A stretch of 64,000 nucleotides of DNA from Bacillus nitratireducens. GTDB taxonomy: Bacteria > Bacillota > Bacilli > Bacillales > Bacillaceae_G. The stretch spans positions 178,472-242,471 of the forward strand of contig NZ_MAOC01000027.1 in the NCBI RefSeq assembly GCF_001884135.1, in the 5' to 3' direction. This document shows, piece after piece, positions 35,094-44,974 of this stretch. The position numbers and the translations under genes were made by a program. The notes beneath the pieces are model-generated. The model was not told where the DNA came from. It saw only the letters and a program-made list of their open reading frames with translations, and did not search any database. Positions within the stretch are counted from its first letter, which is position 1. The number at the start of each line of letters is the position of its first letter.

Positions 35094-36341
35094 TTATCTC
35101 CGAATCTGTCCATTTCCACGGATCACATATTTTGTAGAAGTCAATGCAGGAAGCCCCATTGGACCCCTTACATGTAGCTTTTGTGTACTGATGCCAATTT
35201 CTGCTCCAAATCCGAATTCAGATCCATCAGTAAAACGAGTTGATGCATTATGATAAAGTGCTGCCGCATCAACAGCTGTGAAAAATTTGCCGACGTTTTC
35301 CTCCTTCTCTGTAATAATCGCTTCGGAATGCATAGATCCATACGTATTTATGTGATGAATCGCTTCTTCTATAGAAGAAACTACTTTAACTGCCAGCGTA
35401 AGAGATAAAAATTCTGTCCCCCAGTCTTCTTCTGAAGCAAGTACAATTGAAGAATCAATTGCAAATGCTTTCTGATCACCTCGTAGCTCCACGCCTCTTT
35501 CCTTCAAAGAAGAAAACAACTCGCTACCGAATTGCTGCACCCAGTTCTCATGAAGTATAATCGTTTCAATGGTATTACATACAGATGGACGCTGCGTTTT
35601 TGCATTTATAATAATATCAATTGCCATTTGTTTATTCGCTGTTTCATCAATGAAAATATGACAATTTCCCGCACCTGTTTCGAGTACTGGAACAGATGCT
35701 TCTCTCACTACAGTATCTATTAATTGTTTGCCACCTCTTGGAATAAGAACATCTAAGTACCCATTCAATGTAAACAACTGCTTTGCACTATCTCGCGTTG
35801 TATCTTCTATTAGCTGTACACTTTCTGGAGGCAAGCTTGTTTGTTTGAGCGCTCGGTGAATAACGGCAACGATGGCTTTGTTAGAATTGATAGCAGAAGA
35901 GCTACCACGTAAAATGACTGCATTTCCTGTTTTCAAACATATTGTAGCAGCATCTACCGTTACATTTGGCCTTGCCTCGTAAATCATCCCAACAACACCA
36001 AGTGGTACACGCATCTCCTGAATAGATAGTCCATTTGGTCGCTCCCATTCGCTTACACATTCTCCAACAGGATCACGTAATTCAATTAGCTGCTTAATTC
36101 CTTCTGCCATATCAATAATACGCTGCTCATTGAGCATAAGACGATCAAGAAGAGAATGAGAAAATCCTTTCGCCTTACCTTCTTCAATATCCCGTTTGTT
36201 TTCCTCTAAAATATAAGCTGTTTCTACTATTAGCCTTTCAGCAATTGAAGCAAGTGCTTCGTTTTTTTGATTGGTTGATTTAAGCACAAGATCCCTAGCA
36301 ATTTCTTTCGCTTTTTTTCCCTTTGCCAACACTTCATTCAT
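35094..36341 (-). CDS. proA: Glutamate-5-semialdehyde dehydrogenase
   Basis: A 415-residue gamma-glutamyl phosphate reductase, the second step of proline synthesis. [20 protein letters not shown] and [16 protein letters not shown] are NADP and substrate motifs, and the catalytic Cys lies in [16 protein letters not shown]. It ends with [20 protein letters not shown], the usual ProA C-terminus. It follows proB by 83 bases. AAAAGGAGGAAATAAAA before the ATG. Confidence 0.95.
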   Translation of the reverse strand: MNEVLAKGKKAKEIARDLVLKSTNQKNEALASIAERLIVETAYILEENKRDIEEGKAKGFSHSLLDRLMLNEQRIIDMAEGIKQLIELRDPVGECVSEWERPNGLSIQEMRVPLGVVGMIYEARPNVTVDAATICLKTGNAVILRGSSSAINSNKAIVAVIHRALKQTSLPPESVQLIEDTTRDSAKQLFTLNGYLDVLIPRGGKQLIDTVVREASVPVLETGAGNCHIFIDETANKQMAIDIIINAKTQRPSVCNTIETIILHENWVQQFGSELFSSLKERGVELRGDQKAFAIDSSIVLASEEDWGTEFLSLTLAVKVVSSIEEAIHHINTYGSMHSEAIITEKEENVGKFFTAVDAAALYHNASTRFTDGSEFGFGAEIGISTQKLHVRGPMGLPALTSTKYVIRGNGQIRR

Positions 36342-36424
36342 TTTTATTTCCTCCTTTTTAAAGATTACAGTTTAAGAGCCCTTTAACACCAGTATCTAAA
36401 TCTTTCTTGTATTAGAATTAAAGC

Positions 36425-37528
36425 TTAAAATGAAACCCAATGATCCCTATGAATGACTTCATAATTATGCCTTTCGCCTCTTGCTTGAATATCTTGGCTT
36501 TGCATACCTTTTACAGCCCCTAGTTCCTCTGCGTTATATGTGCATTGTCCTTTTCCAATTACGCGCCCTTGTTGCGTGATTACTTCTACGACTTCACCCA
36601 CTTTGAAAAATCCTGACACATTCGTAACACCAGCAGGAAGAAGACTCTTACCATGCTGAATGATAGCAGTAGCTGCTCCGGCATCTACTTCAATTTGTCC
36701 GCTAACAAGCGAATGCAAGGCGATCCATTGCTTGTTCATCTTCACTTCTTTTTGAGGAGCATTTCCGACATACGTCCCGTCACCTTTGCCCTTCAAAACA
36801 TCTACAAACTTCTCTTGTCCACGTCCTGTTCCGATAAATACACTCACGCCAAGAGAGAGTGCTGTCTTCGCAGCATCAATTTTTGATTTCATACCGCCAG
36901 TCCCAAGTTTTGATCCAGCATCTCCTGCAAGAGAAGCGATTTCTTCCGTAACTTCAGGAAGAAAATAATATTTTTTCGCATCTGCATTTTTCTGAGGATT
37001 TTTGTCATATAAACCGTTCACATCCGTAAAAATCATAAGCATATCCGCCGAAACAAGCCCGCTTACTAAAGCTGACAGCATATCATTATCACCGAACGTC
37101 AGCTCCTCTAAAGAGATGGAATCATTTTCATTAATTATTGGAAGAGCAGAACGGTTTAGTAACTCTCCTAAAGTAGCGTAAGCATTACTATATTGTTCTT
37201 TTCTAGAAAAATCACTTCTCGTCAGCAAGAGCTGCGCAGTAACGATACCATACTTACGGAATTCCTCCGTGTACGCCTGCATTAACAAACTTTGTCCGAC
37301 AGCCGCAGCAGCCTGTTTTCCTTTAATTGTCACAGGTCTGCTAGGATATCCTAGAGCAGAAAAACCTGCAGCGACAGCCCCAGATGTAATTAACAAAACT
37401 TCATGCCCTTCCTCTTTCAATCGAGCCAATGCGGCAACGTGATCTGAAAGTTGTTCTTTAGAAATGCCTCCGTGACTATCTGCCAAGGACCTACTCCCAA
37501 TCTTTACAACAATTCGTTTTTTTTTCAC
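36425..37528 (-). CDS. proB: Glutamate 5-kinase
   Basis: A 367-residue kinase with an amino-acid kinase domain ([20 protein letters not shown] at the start, [35 protein letters not shown]) and a C-terminal PUA domain from about 275 ([20 protein letters not shown]). It phosphorylates glutamate and is usually feedback-inhibited by proline. The GTG at 37528 is chosen because GGAGGATAAAAAA precedes it. It is controlled by the T-box leader at 37643-37900. Confidence 0.94.
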   Translation of the reverse strand: MKKKRIVVKIGSRSLADSHGGISKEQLSDHVAALARLKEEGHEVLLITSGAVAAGFSALGYPSRPVTIKGKQAAAAVGQSLLMQAYTEEFRKYGIVTAQLLLTRSDFSRKEQYSNAYATLGELLNRSALPIINENDSISLEELTFGDNDMLSALVSGLVSADMLMIFTDVNGLYDKNPQKNADAKKYYFLPEVTEEIASLAGDAGSKLGTGGMKSKIDAAKTALSLGVSVFIGTGRGQEKFVDVLKGKGDGTYVGNAPQKEVKMNKQWIALHSLVSGQIEVDAGAATAIIQHGKSLLPAGVTNVSGFFKVGEVVEVITQQGRVIGKGQCTYNAEELGAVKGMQSQDIQARGERHNYEVIHRDHWVSF

Positions 37529-37642
37529 TTTTTTATCCTCCAAGTCTAAAATCAAAGTTTTTTATAAATTACACTTCTAGTCATACAGCTTGCAGCGATT
37601 CTATTCTTTTCAATGCTGCGCCTAGCCTATTTAAGAGCAAAA

Positions 37643-37900
37643 TAAAAATGACCGCTTCGCCCTTAATAAAATAAAAAGGACGAAACGGTCATTGTTCCGC
37701 GGTACCACCTTAATTGATATACATAGATATCCACTTGGCGCCTATAACGCAGGCGAACGCCTAAACTTTCATTTAAGACTCAGGGATAGGTTCGATATAT
37801 TCTATACGAGGAATCTTTCAGCCGGTGAATTCCACTCTCTTTCGCAAGAAGATATATGTACTATTTCCCTTCAACGATTTTCGGTTTAATTTTTTATATT
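37643..37900 (-). promoter_or_regulatory. T-box riboswitch, proline-specific, upstream of proBA
   Basis: Read on the minus strand. The T-box core AAGGTGGTACCGCGGAAC lies at 37694-37711. Upstream is a stem I region with AGAGAG and GCTGAAA features, and a specifier-type loop GAA-CCT-A in which CCT (37788-37790) is a proline codon. Downstream, AATGACCGTTTCGTCCTT pairs with AAGGGCGAAGCGGTCATT to form a terminator with a T tract (37643-37696). The T-box core can form the competing antiterminator when uncharged tRNA-Pro binds. Confidence 0.9.
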
Positions 37901-38359
37901 ATGCGATATAGTTTGATTTGGTGTCAAGAAGTATTTTTAAAAATAAATAGAGCGGCAAGTTTTTAGTATAAAATTATGAACATCACCATTTCTTAAAAAT
38001 GTGGATTTAACTATACCTTATCGATTATTAATCAACATACAGCTTTTTAGCATGCAACACATAGAACTAGTCATGTCACAAATCCTACAACTTCTCCTAA
38101 TCCCTTATGCGAATAATAGAATGTTTTGCTATTATCAAACATGATTTTTGATGTTATCTAGTGTAGACAATACAAAATATTAAATTATACTGCATGTACT
38201 TATATAGTTTCAAAAAAATTAATTAATTTTTAGTATTGCAAAAAGGACTACACTCTCTTAAAATATTTCTTTATATTGTATGGGATATTATTTAACTTTT
38301 TCAGAATAATATTTTAAAACCGATAAAATTGATTATTAAAGGAGCCAGATCGAGTTATT
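37901..38359. other. Intergenic region, promoter of proC-type gene
   Basis: No gene or RNA is visible. It must contain the proBA leader promoter on the minus strand and the proC-type promoter on the plus strand. Confidence 0.5.
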
Positions 38360-39181
38360 ATGGACAAACAAATTGGATTCATCGGATGTGGAAATATGGG
38401 GATGGCTATGATTGGTGGGATGATAAACGAAAATATAGTGCCTTCAGAAAAAGTAATTTGTTCAGATTTAAACGTTACAAATTTAAAAAATGCTAGCGAA
38501 AAATATGGCGTAACTATAACTTCTGACAACAATGCGGTAGCTGAAAATGTTGATATTTTAATTTTGTCAATCAAGCCAGACTTATACTTATCAGTAATTA
38601 ACGAAATAAAAGACCAAATAAATGGTGATGTAATAATCGTAACTATTGCTGCTGGAAAAAGCATTATGAGTACTGAGGATGCTTTTGGTAGAAAGTTAAA
38701 GATTGTAAGAGTAATGCCTAATACACCAGCTCTTGTTGGCGAGGGAATGTCTGCATTATGCCATAATGAACTGGTTACAGAAAAAGATTTAGAAGATATA
38801 TTAAACATTTTTAATAGTTTTGGCCAAACAGAGATAGTAAATGAAAAATTAATGGATGTTGTAACTTCTGTAAGTGGTTCTTCGCCAGCCTATGTATATA
38901 TGTTTATAGAAGCCATGGCAGATGCTGCTGTATTGAATGGCATGCCAAGAGATCAAGCATATAAATTCGCAGCCCAGGCTGTATTAGGCTCTGCAAAAAT
39001 GGTACTAGAGACAGGGATACATCCAGGTGCATTGAAAGATATGGTTTGTTCTCCAGGTGGAACGACTATAGAAGCTGTAGCAACATTAGAAGAAAAAGGT
39101 TTAAGAACAGCCGTCATTTCAGCTATGAATCGTTGTACTCAAAAATCTGTTGAATTATCTAGTCTAACGAAAAACAATTAA
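38360..39181 (+). CDS. proI: Pyrroline-5-carboxylate reductase
   Basis: A 273-residue ProC-family enzyme. The NAD(P) loop is IGFIGCGNMGMAMIGGM, VRVMPNTPALVGEGMSAL is the family signature, and SGSSPAYVYMFIEAMADAAV with LKDMVCSPGGTTIEAV close the active site. It completes proline synthesis from glutamate semialdehyde made by ProBA. It is not under the T-box and is read divergently. Bacillus has several ProC paralogues (ProG, ProH, ProI), so the exact letter is a guess. AAAGGAG is 15 bases upstream, a long spacing. Confidence 0.88.
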   Translation: MDKQIGFIGCGNMGMAMIGGMINENIVPSEKVICSDLNVTNLKNASEKYGVTITSDNNAVAENVDILILSIKPDLYLSVINEIKDQINGDVIIVTIAAGKSIMSTEDAFGRKLKIVRVMPNTPALVGEGMSALCHNELVTEKDLEDILNIFNSFGQTEIVNEKLMDVVTSVSGSSPAYVYMFIEAMADAAVLNGMPRDQAYKFAAQAVLGSAKMVLETGIHPGALKDMVCSPGGTTIEAVATLEEKGLRTAVISAMNRCTQKSVELSSLTKNN

Positions 39182-39266
39182 GATAAAATTGGACAATTGC
39201 GTTTGCTTTAAAGTGATTGTATACCATATTCATATTTGGTTTAGATAATCCTCATTATAAGTAGCA

Positions 39267-39312
39267 AATAAAACGGACGAATTCATACTTTCTTGAGTTT
39301 GTCCGTTTTATT
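39267..39312 (+). terminator. Terminator after proC-type gene
   Basis: The stem AATAAAACGGAC with GTCCGTTTTATT flanks a 22-base loop; a T-rich tail follows. Confidence 0.7.
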
Positions 39313-39427
39313 ATTTACTATTCTAAAATAATTTTATGCTATTTGTTACCCTCTAGTCTCCCCAACTTTTCCCCCGCATAAGACTCTGAATAAAATTAGG
39401 GAAAGAAATGAGAAAACTGAGAGTTTA

Positions 39428-40357
39428 TTACCTAAGAGCATTGATTACAACTTCAGCAGCCTCTGCAATTAGTTGATTATCATAGGTAGCCTCTTTCTCA
39501 TCTTTACTAGATAAAATTGCGATGATAATGGGTGCTCTATTTGGCGGCCAAACGATAGCAATATCATTGCGTGTCCCATAACTTCCAGCTCCTGATTTAT
39601 CTCCAACTATCCAGTCAGTTGGTACGCCTGCACGAATAAGTTTGTCTCCTGTAGTATTTCCTTTCATCCACTCTGTAAAAATGTTACGTTTATGAGCTGG
39701 AAGCGCATTTCCGACCGTAAAAGCTTTAAGATTCGTAGCAATTGCTTTCGCTGTACTAGTGTCACGAATGTCCCCTGGAATAGCCTCGTTTAACTCTGGC
39801 TCAAAGCGATCAGCCATAGTAACACGATCACCCATCTGTCTAAGTGCTTTTTCATATCCTTTAGGTCCGCCTATTTTATTAAATACAATGTTCCCGGCAG
39901 TATTATCACTGGAACGAACAGCTGCCTCTGCAATTTCCCCAAGTTTCATGCCTGTATCTACATGTTTCTCTGTAATGGGTGAATATTCAACTAAGTCTTC
40001 TTTCGTATAAGTGATAACTTCATTTAATTTATCAATTGAGTTTTGCTGTAGCAATACCCCTGCCGCTAAGGCCTTATAGGTTGATGCATAGGCAAACCTC
40101 TCATTAGGTCGATATGCAATTGTACGATTTGTGCCAGTATCAATAGCATACACGCCTAACCGAGCATCAAATTTTTTCTCAAGTTGAGAAAATTCTTTAT
40201 ACGTCGCATGATTTTTATGTTTCACTTGCCCTGTCTTTTCTTTCGCTTCAACTTGCAATGTCCCTCCTGTAATAGTTTCTAGGCTTGTAAGACTTAAACC
40301 TAATATACCAACGCATATTCCTATTTTTAGTATCCTCTTGTTTTTCAAAATCATCAT
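39428..40357 (-). CDS. bla1: Class A beta-lactamase (Bla1 type)
   Basis: A 309-residue penicillinase very like B. cereus group Bla1. It begins MMILKNKRILKIGICVGILG as an export signal. All catalytic motifs are intact: STYK (Ser92, Lys95), SDN (150-152), EPELN (Glu186, the Ambler 166 position) and KSG (254-256). The mature enzyme is secreted and hydrolyses penicillins. The start is one of two adjacent ATGs behind GAAAGGA; spacing is short, and a TTG nine bases on is possible. A sigma-P-type promoter lies at 40445-40473, matching the known control of bla1 by SigP. Confidence 0.93.
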   Translation of the reverse strand: MMILKNKRILKIGICVGILGLSLTSLETITGGTLQVEAKEKTGQVKHKNHATYKEFSQLEKKFDARLGVYAIDTGTNRTIAYRPNERFAYASTYKALAAGVLLQQNSIDKLNEVITYTKEDLVEYSPITEKHVDTGMKLGEIAEAAVRSSDNTAGNIVFNKIGGPKGYEKALRQMGDRVTMADRFEPELNEAIPGDIRDTSTAKAIATNLKAFTVGNALPAHKRNIFTEWMKGNTTGDKLIRAGVPTDWIVGDKSGAGSYGTRNDIAIVWPPNRAPIIIAILSSKDEKEATYDNQLIAEAAEVVINALR

Positions 40358-40444
40358 TCCTTTCAAACTTTTAATACTGAAAACAAGTGGTAAATTCAAT
40401 ACACTGTATCCAATTTGAACACCTGTTTTTATACGTACACATAA

Positions 40445-40473
40445 TAGACTCTCTAAGTAACAAGTTTGTTCCA
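40445..40473 (-). promoter_or_regulatory. Sigma-P-type promoter of bla1
   Basis: Minus strand: TGGAACA, 16 bases, AGTCTA. The -35 and -10 halves and the exact spacing match the four other copies in this window. The expected RNA start lies about 80 bases before bla1. Confidence 0.75.
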
Positions 40474-40514
40474 TAAATAAAAAAATTCTTTAACTAGTAA
40501 TAGAGGTATTAACA

Positions 40515-40557
40515 AAAATGAGAAATAACAACTATGGTAGCTGCTATTTCTCATTTC
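40515..40557 (-). terminator. Terminator after PBP gene
   Basis: On the minus strand AAATGAGAAATAGCAG pairs with TTGTTATTTCTCATTT (G-U allowed), followed by T residues. Confidence 0.65.
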
Positions 40558-40656
40558 AAATCTTATTTTTATTCTTTAGTTTATAACAGATTTATATAAA
40601 CAGTGTCTCTTCAGCCCTGGTAATAGTTCTCTTTCCTAAAGAAAGATACCCAAATT

Positions 40657-42795
40657 TCACTGATTTTTATTTGAACTATCTGTACTAGCAGCTTCACCAT
40701 GTATACGTTGCTGTTTTAAATCAAAGTATACATCTAAAACTTCCTTTCCAATTATAGAGTTAATTCCACTTTTATCATTATGAAGCCACGGGACTACTAC
40801 AGAAAATGCTACTTCTGGATTATCATATGGAGCATATCCAACTAATGTTAAGTTGTAACATTCCATACGTTCTCCCTTTGCATTTCTACCAATTGGATCA
40901 TCTCCACCATATACAGTTTGAGCTGTCCCTGTCTTTCCTGCTGGTTTATATGAAGCATTTTTGAAATACTTTACACCAGTTCCATCACCTTCTTGGAATA
41001 CCCATCTAAACCCTTCTTTTATCCGATCAATATGTTCTTTCTTCATATCAACTCGATTTAATACGACAGGCTCTATTGAGCGTATAACTTTGCCAACCTC
41101 TTCTTCTTTTATTGATTGTTCTCGTATTTCTTGTACAATTTGAGGTTGCATTCTATAACCGCCATTAGCAATAGTTGAAATATATTGTGCCAATTGCAAT
41201 GGCGTATAAGTATCATACTGACCGATAGAAAAATCTAGTAAAAATCCAGGTTGACTATCTACTTTTCTAGTTTGCCCAATTATTTCATTCGGTAAATCAA
41301 TACCTGTTGGGACCCCTAAACCAAATTGTCTAAAATAATAGCGCATCGTATCAAATGCTTCTTGTTTAATATCCAACGAACCATTTGGTACGTAATTAAC
41401 TCCCGCAATTTTTAAAGCTGTCTGGAACATGTATACATTCGAAGATACTTGTAAAGCTCGTAAATCATTAATATTACCAAATCCCGATACATTCCACGAT
41501 TTCTTAGCTTGTGTACCTTTAAATTTCATCGGTGCATCATAAAATTGATCTCCTGGATGTATTGCCCCTGTCTCATATCCAGTTAATAAAGTAGCACCTT
41601 TTACAGCTGACCCTAGCTCATACGAAGTTGTCATGTTACCTAATGCTAAATCCTCAATCTCTATTTCCCCTTCTTTTTCTACAATCTTTTTGCCTGCCAT
41701 AGATAAAATCTGCCCATTATTTGGATTCGTCATGACGACAAAAGCTCGGTCCAACAGTGGCTCTGAACTCTTAAAAGCTCTCAAATTTTTCTCAATACTT
41801 TCTTCCACTTTCTTTTGTAATTCCATATCAATCGTTAATGTTAAACTATTACCACTTTTTCCTTTAGAGATTATTTCTGTGTTTATAATGTTTCCTGATT
41901 TATCAGTAATGTTTTTCACTTCTTCTTTTGTGCCGTGTAATACATCTTCATATCGTTGTTCAATATAACTTTTTCCTACACGATCATTACGGTTATATCC
42001 ACGTACCAAATAAGAATCTAAGTTTTCTTTCGGTAATCCTTCTTCACTACTTGTAATATTACCTAACACGGAACGAAATAAATTACCATTTACATAATTA
42101 CGTTCCCACTCAACTGCTGCATCTACTCCTGGAAACTCCGTAAGGTTTTCACTTATGCGCGCATACTCTTGATCTGTTACATCTTTTTTAATAATTTGTG
42201 GTGTTAGTTGATAACCTGAACTCATTCTACTTTTAATAGCTAATACTTTTAAATCTTGTGCTGTTAATTCTGCCAATTCCACTTCTGTCACACGACTTCG
42301 TCTTAAATCTTCAATTTTTTTGTCTAGCTCTTTTCCCTCTATTCCCTTTTCTTTAAACTTTCCTATGTCTTTTTTAGTAATCTTTGATTCCGCACGTTTT
42401 GTATTCAATTGCATCCAGAAATCTTTTTTATCAATATCAGTTAATTTATTTATATCTTGCTCAGGCATTTCAAGTACTATTGCCAAGTCTTTTGCTGTTT
42501 TTAAAATGTCTTTACTCGTTATCCCCTTCACCCTTGTATACGTAATCGTACGAAGAGATCGATTATTAACAACCATTTTTCCTTCTCGGTCTAGAATTTG
42601 TCCACGTGGAACCGGAATGCTAGTTGTTTCATTTTGACTGTTTTCCACTTGGTTCTTATACGCCTCTCCTTCAACAATTTGCACCTTTCCAAGCTGAACA
42701 ATAATAGCTGAGAATAGTAAAAATATGCAAAGGAACATTATATTTAATCGAATAGATATATATGTTTTCTGCTTATTTCCTTTTTGTTTTTTCAT
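40657..42795 (-). CDS. Class B penicillin-binding protein (transpeptidase)
   Basis: A 712-residue high-molecular-weight class B PBP. An N-terminal anchor (about 16-36) is followed by the dimerisation domain (PVPRGQILDREGKMVVNNRS at 61-80). The transpeptidase domain has SAVK at 396-399, SSN at 451-453 and KTG in PAGKTGTAQT. It crosslinks peptidoglycan outside the cell and resembles the PBP2/PbpA-PbpH group. A Lys/Glu-rich insert sits around 120-180. It faces the PBP at 43197 across a 400-base gap with a sigma-P-type promoter pointing its way at 43111-43139, about 310 bases upstream. GGAGGATTT before the ATG. Confidence 0.9.
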   Translation of the reverse strand: MKKQKGNKQKTYISIRLNIMFLCIFLLFSAIIVQLGKVQIVEGEAYKNQVENSQNETTSIPVPRGQILDREGKMVVNNRSLRTITYTRVKGITSKDILKTAKDLAIVLEMPEQDINKLTDIDKKDFWMQLNTKRAESKITKKDIGKFKEKGIEGKELDKKIEDLRRSRVTEVELAELTAQDLKVLAIKSRMSSGYQLTPQIIKKDVTDQEYARISENLTEFPGVDAAVEWERNYVNGNLFRSVLGNITSSEEGLPKENLDSYLVRGYNRNDRVGKSYIEQRYEDVLHGTKEEVKNITDKSGNIINTEIISKGKSGNSLTLTIDMELQKKVEESIEKNLRAFKSSEPLLDRAFVVMTNPNNGQILSMAGKKIVEKEGEIEIEDLALGNMTTSYELGSAVKGATLLTGYETGAIHPGDQFYDAPMKFKGTQAKKSWNVSGFGNINDLRALQVSSNVYMFQTALKIAGVNYVPNGSLDIKQEAFDTMRYYFRQFGLGVPTGIDLPNEIIGQTRKVDSQPGFLLDFSIGQYDTYTPLQLAQYISTIANGGYRMQPQIVQEIREQSIKEEEVGKVIRSIEPVVLNRVDMKKEHIDRIKEGFRWVFQEGDGTGVKYFKNASYKPAGKTGTAQTVYGGDDPIGRNAKGERMECYNLTLVGYAPYDNPEVAFSVVVPWLHNDKSGINSIIGKEVLDVYFDLKQQRIHGEAASTDSSNKNQ

Positions 42796-42889
42796 AAATC
42801 CTCCATATAATTCTTCCGGAACTCCTCACTAATACTTAGTAAATAAATATAGTAAATACGTTCCCTATATATTAGAAACCACCATTCAG

Positions 42890-42955
42890 TTATAAATAGT
42901 GTCTTATCTTTTTTTCTAAATCCTTATAAGAGTCAATTCCTTTTCGTTTAGCCAC
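42890..42955 (-). CDS. Possible 21-residue leader peptide
   Basis: From a GTG at 42955 the minus strand encodes MAKRKGIDSYKDLEKKIRHY plus one Leu, then TAA. AAAGGAGG lies 12 bases upstream, a long spacing. It falls in the leader of the PBP gene at 40657. Basic and short; no family recognised. Confidence 0.3.
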   Translation of the reverse strand: MAKRKGIDSYKDLEKKIRHYL

Positions 42956-42959
42956 GTAA

Positions 42960-43075
42960 TTAATAACCCTCCTTTCCTGTTGTTCTCTCTATTTTTTTGT
43001 CGCTCATATTAGAAATACTAAACTGTATAATGACCCATATTAAACTTACACATAAATTTGCTAAAAACTTTTCAT
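42960..43075 (-). pseudogene. Small membrane protein, frameshifted in a T5 run
   Basis: An ATG at 43075 with AAAGGA nine bases upstream encodes MKSF and then TAG. Adding one T in the run at minus strand 43067-43063 gives a 38-residue protein: MKSFLANLCVSLIWVIIQFS, then ISNMSDKKIERTTGKEGY. That is one transmembrane helix plus a polar tail. The gene would be first on the sigma-P-type transcript ahead of the PBP at 40657. Family not recognised. Confidence 0.5.
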
Positions 43076-43110
43076 ACTGATTATTCCTTTCTTCATGCTG
43101 TAATACTTAA

Positions 43111-43139
43111 TAGACAACCTAAATAATAAAGTTGTTCCA
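43111..43139 (-). promoter_or_regulatory. Sigma-P-type promoter between divergent PBP genes
   Basis: Minus strand: TGGAACA, 16 bases, TGTCTA. It points toward the PBP at 40657. No equivalent element points toward the PBP at 43197. Confidence 0.7.
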
Positions 43140-43196
43140 CATTTACAAAAAAAATTATTAACTATAAGATGGAATAGGTTAAAAAGGGAGGGTTTT

Positions 43197-44963
43197 ATGT
43201 TACATATAAAAATAAAAAGATGGAGATTTATAGCGGTTTTTTCTATTGTAGGTGTGATTTTAATAATTTTGTTAAAAAGTAATTTCGTTTCAATTACTAC
43301 CGAGACTTCTTCAGCTGAAAGAGGAAAAATTCTTGATCAAAATGGTGTAATACTAGCTACAAATAAGAAAGTTAAGTCTCTATATTGCACTTCTAATGAT
43401 GAAAAACTATCGAATCAAGATACATCAAACACATTAGCTTTTTTTAATCAATTTTCAAACGAGTTTCAACATGATATTTCTACAGAGGACATAAAATCAC
43501 AATTACAACAATCTTGTAAAAAGCAGACTATGAATGATATACCGTTATACTCTGACATAAATGAGAGTGAGCTTACATTCATAAACAAAAACAAACCCAA
43601 TAATGTAATAATCAAAGATGAATGGATCCGATATTATCCTAAACACGAAATTGGTTCACAACTAATTGGATATGTAGAAAATGACCTTAATTCTAAGTAT
43701 GGACCTGTTGGGAAAAGTGGGATTGAGCTTCAATATGAAAATGATTTAAAAGGAAAACCCGGAAAAACTCTGATTTTTAAAATGAATAATAAAAAGTTCT
43801 TATGGAACATTCAAAAAGTACAAAAAGGAAAAGATGTCCGGCTAGCTTTAGACTCTAAATTGCAGCAAAAAACAGAGGAAGCATTAAGATCTCAAATTAA
43901 GAAAATACCTGATGCTAATGCTGGTTATGTTGTAGTAACCGATGTAAAAACTGGCGCAATTTTAACTATGGCCAACTCAGCAGTTTTTAATCCAAATACA
44001 TTAAATACACATGTATCATCTAAAAATGAAAACATTAAATCACTTTCGCAAAATAAAGCAATTCAAAAATTAAAGTACGGTGAATATTATGTAAATATGG
44101 CCTCTACTATAAAGCCACTTACTATTTTAATTGGATTAAACGAAAAGCTTTTTCAACCTGAAGATACTTATTTAGATAAGGGTAGTTTTCAGTATGATAA
44201 TCAAAATAACATTACGAATGCACCTGGAACGCCAACTGGTGAAATTACACCGAGGCAGGCTATCATTAATTCATCTAACACATTTATGACAGCAAAAGTA
44301 GCACTGCCCTTATTCAACCAAAATAATGGGAATATAGAAAAAGTGGCACATATATGGACAGATTATTTAATGCAATTCGGCCTACGTTCTAAAACCGGGA
44401 TTGATTTACCCTTTGAAGAAGACGGACAATATGAATTCCATCCATCTAATAAGTTTGAAAATGGAATCTCCGCTTTATTAAATGCCTCTTGGGGAGGAAA
44501 TGAAGTGCATACTCCTCTTCAACTCGCTCAATATGCAGCAACTTTGGCAAGTAAAGGTGATAAATATAAACCTCAAATCGTAAGTGCTATTATTGGTCAG
44601 GACGGTAAGGAAACAAAAAAGTTTAAGCCAATTTTAGAAAGTTCCAATCGTTATCCTATGAAATTTTGGAGTGTCGTGCAAGGTGGAATGAGTCAAAATA
44701 TAGAGGAGATTAAAAACTTTCCCTTTCATGTGGCAGGTAAAACGGGTATTACAGGTTTTCCGAATGAGCAAGAAAGAATGATAAATCATTCTCTATTCAT
44801 TGCATATGCTCCTACCGAAGATCCACAAATTGCTATTTCTGTCGTTATTCCTGGTAGTAATTCAGAAAAAAATATTGCTGCTCTCGTTACATCAGAAATT
44901 TTAGAGTCCTGGAATACGCTTCAAAAAGAAAATAAAAACAAAGAGGAAGGTTCATTAAAGTGA
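43197..44963 (+). CDS. Class B penicillin-binding protein (transpeptidase)
   Basis: A 588-residue class B PBP. The membrane anchor is at about 10-28; ERGKILDQNGVILATNKKVK at 41-60 starts the pedestal domain. Catalytic motifs are STIK at 303-306, SSN at 359-361 and KTG at 515-517 in HVAGKTGITGF. It is shorter than its neighbour and resembles the PbpI/PBP4b group. GGGAGGG lies eight bases before the ATG. It is divergent from the PBP at 40657 and converges with rsiP across a shared terminator. Confidence 0.9.
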   Translation: MLHIKIKRWRFIAVFSIVGVILIILLKSNFVSITTETSSAERGKILDQNGVILATNKKVKSLYCTSNDEKLSNQDTSNTLAFFNQFSNEFQHDISTEDIKSQLQQSCKKQTMNDIPLYSDINESELTFINKNKPNNVIIKDEWIRYYPKHEIGSQLIGYVENDLNSKYGPVGKSGIELQYENDLKGKPGKTLIFKMNNKKFLWNIQKVQKGKDVRLALDSKLQQKTEEALRSQIKKIPDANAGYVVVTDVKTGAILTMANSAVFNPNTLNTHVSSKNENIKSLSQNKAIQKLKYGEYYVNMASTIKPLTILIGLNEKLFQPEDTYLDKGSFQYDNQNNITNAPGTPTGEITPRQAIINSSNTFMTAKVALPLFNQNNGNIEKVAHIWTDYLMQFGLRSKTGIDLPFEEDGQYEFHPSNKFENGISALLNASWGGNEVHTPLQLAQYAATLASKGDKYKPQIVSAIIGQDGKETKKFKPILESSNRYPMKFWSVVQGGMSQNIEEIKNFPFHVAGKTGITGFPNEQERMINHSLFIAYAPTEDPQIAISVVIPGSNSEKNIAALVTSEILESWNTLQKENKNKEEGSLK

Positions 44964-44974
44964 ACCTTCCTCTT
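44941..44974. terminator. Bidirectional terminator overlapping PBP stop codon
   Basis: A 14-base perfect stem (AAGAGGAAGGTTCA with TGAACCTTCCTCTT) around TTAAAG. The last PBP codons and the TGA lie inside the hairpin. Confidence 0.85.

Noticed and set aside
40445-40473. Shared element considered as a BlaI/MecI operator
   Set aside because: The element is not palindromic, has two separated halves at fixed spacing like an ECF promoter, and one copy precedes sigP. No blaI or blaR1 gene is in the window.
43111-43139. The element read as a plus-strand promoter for the PBP at 43197
   Set aside because: Only the minus-strand reading gives the GGAAC -35 and GTCTA -10 order; the plus-strand gene has no matching element.
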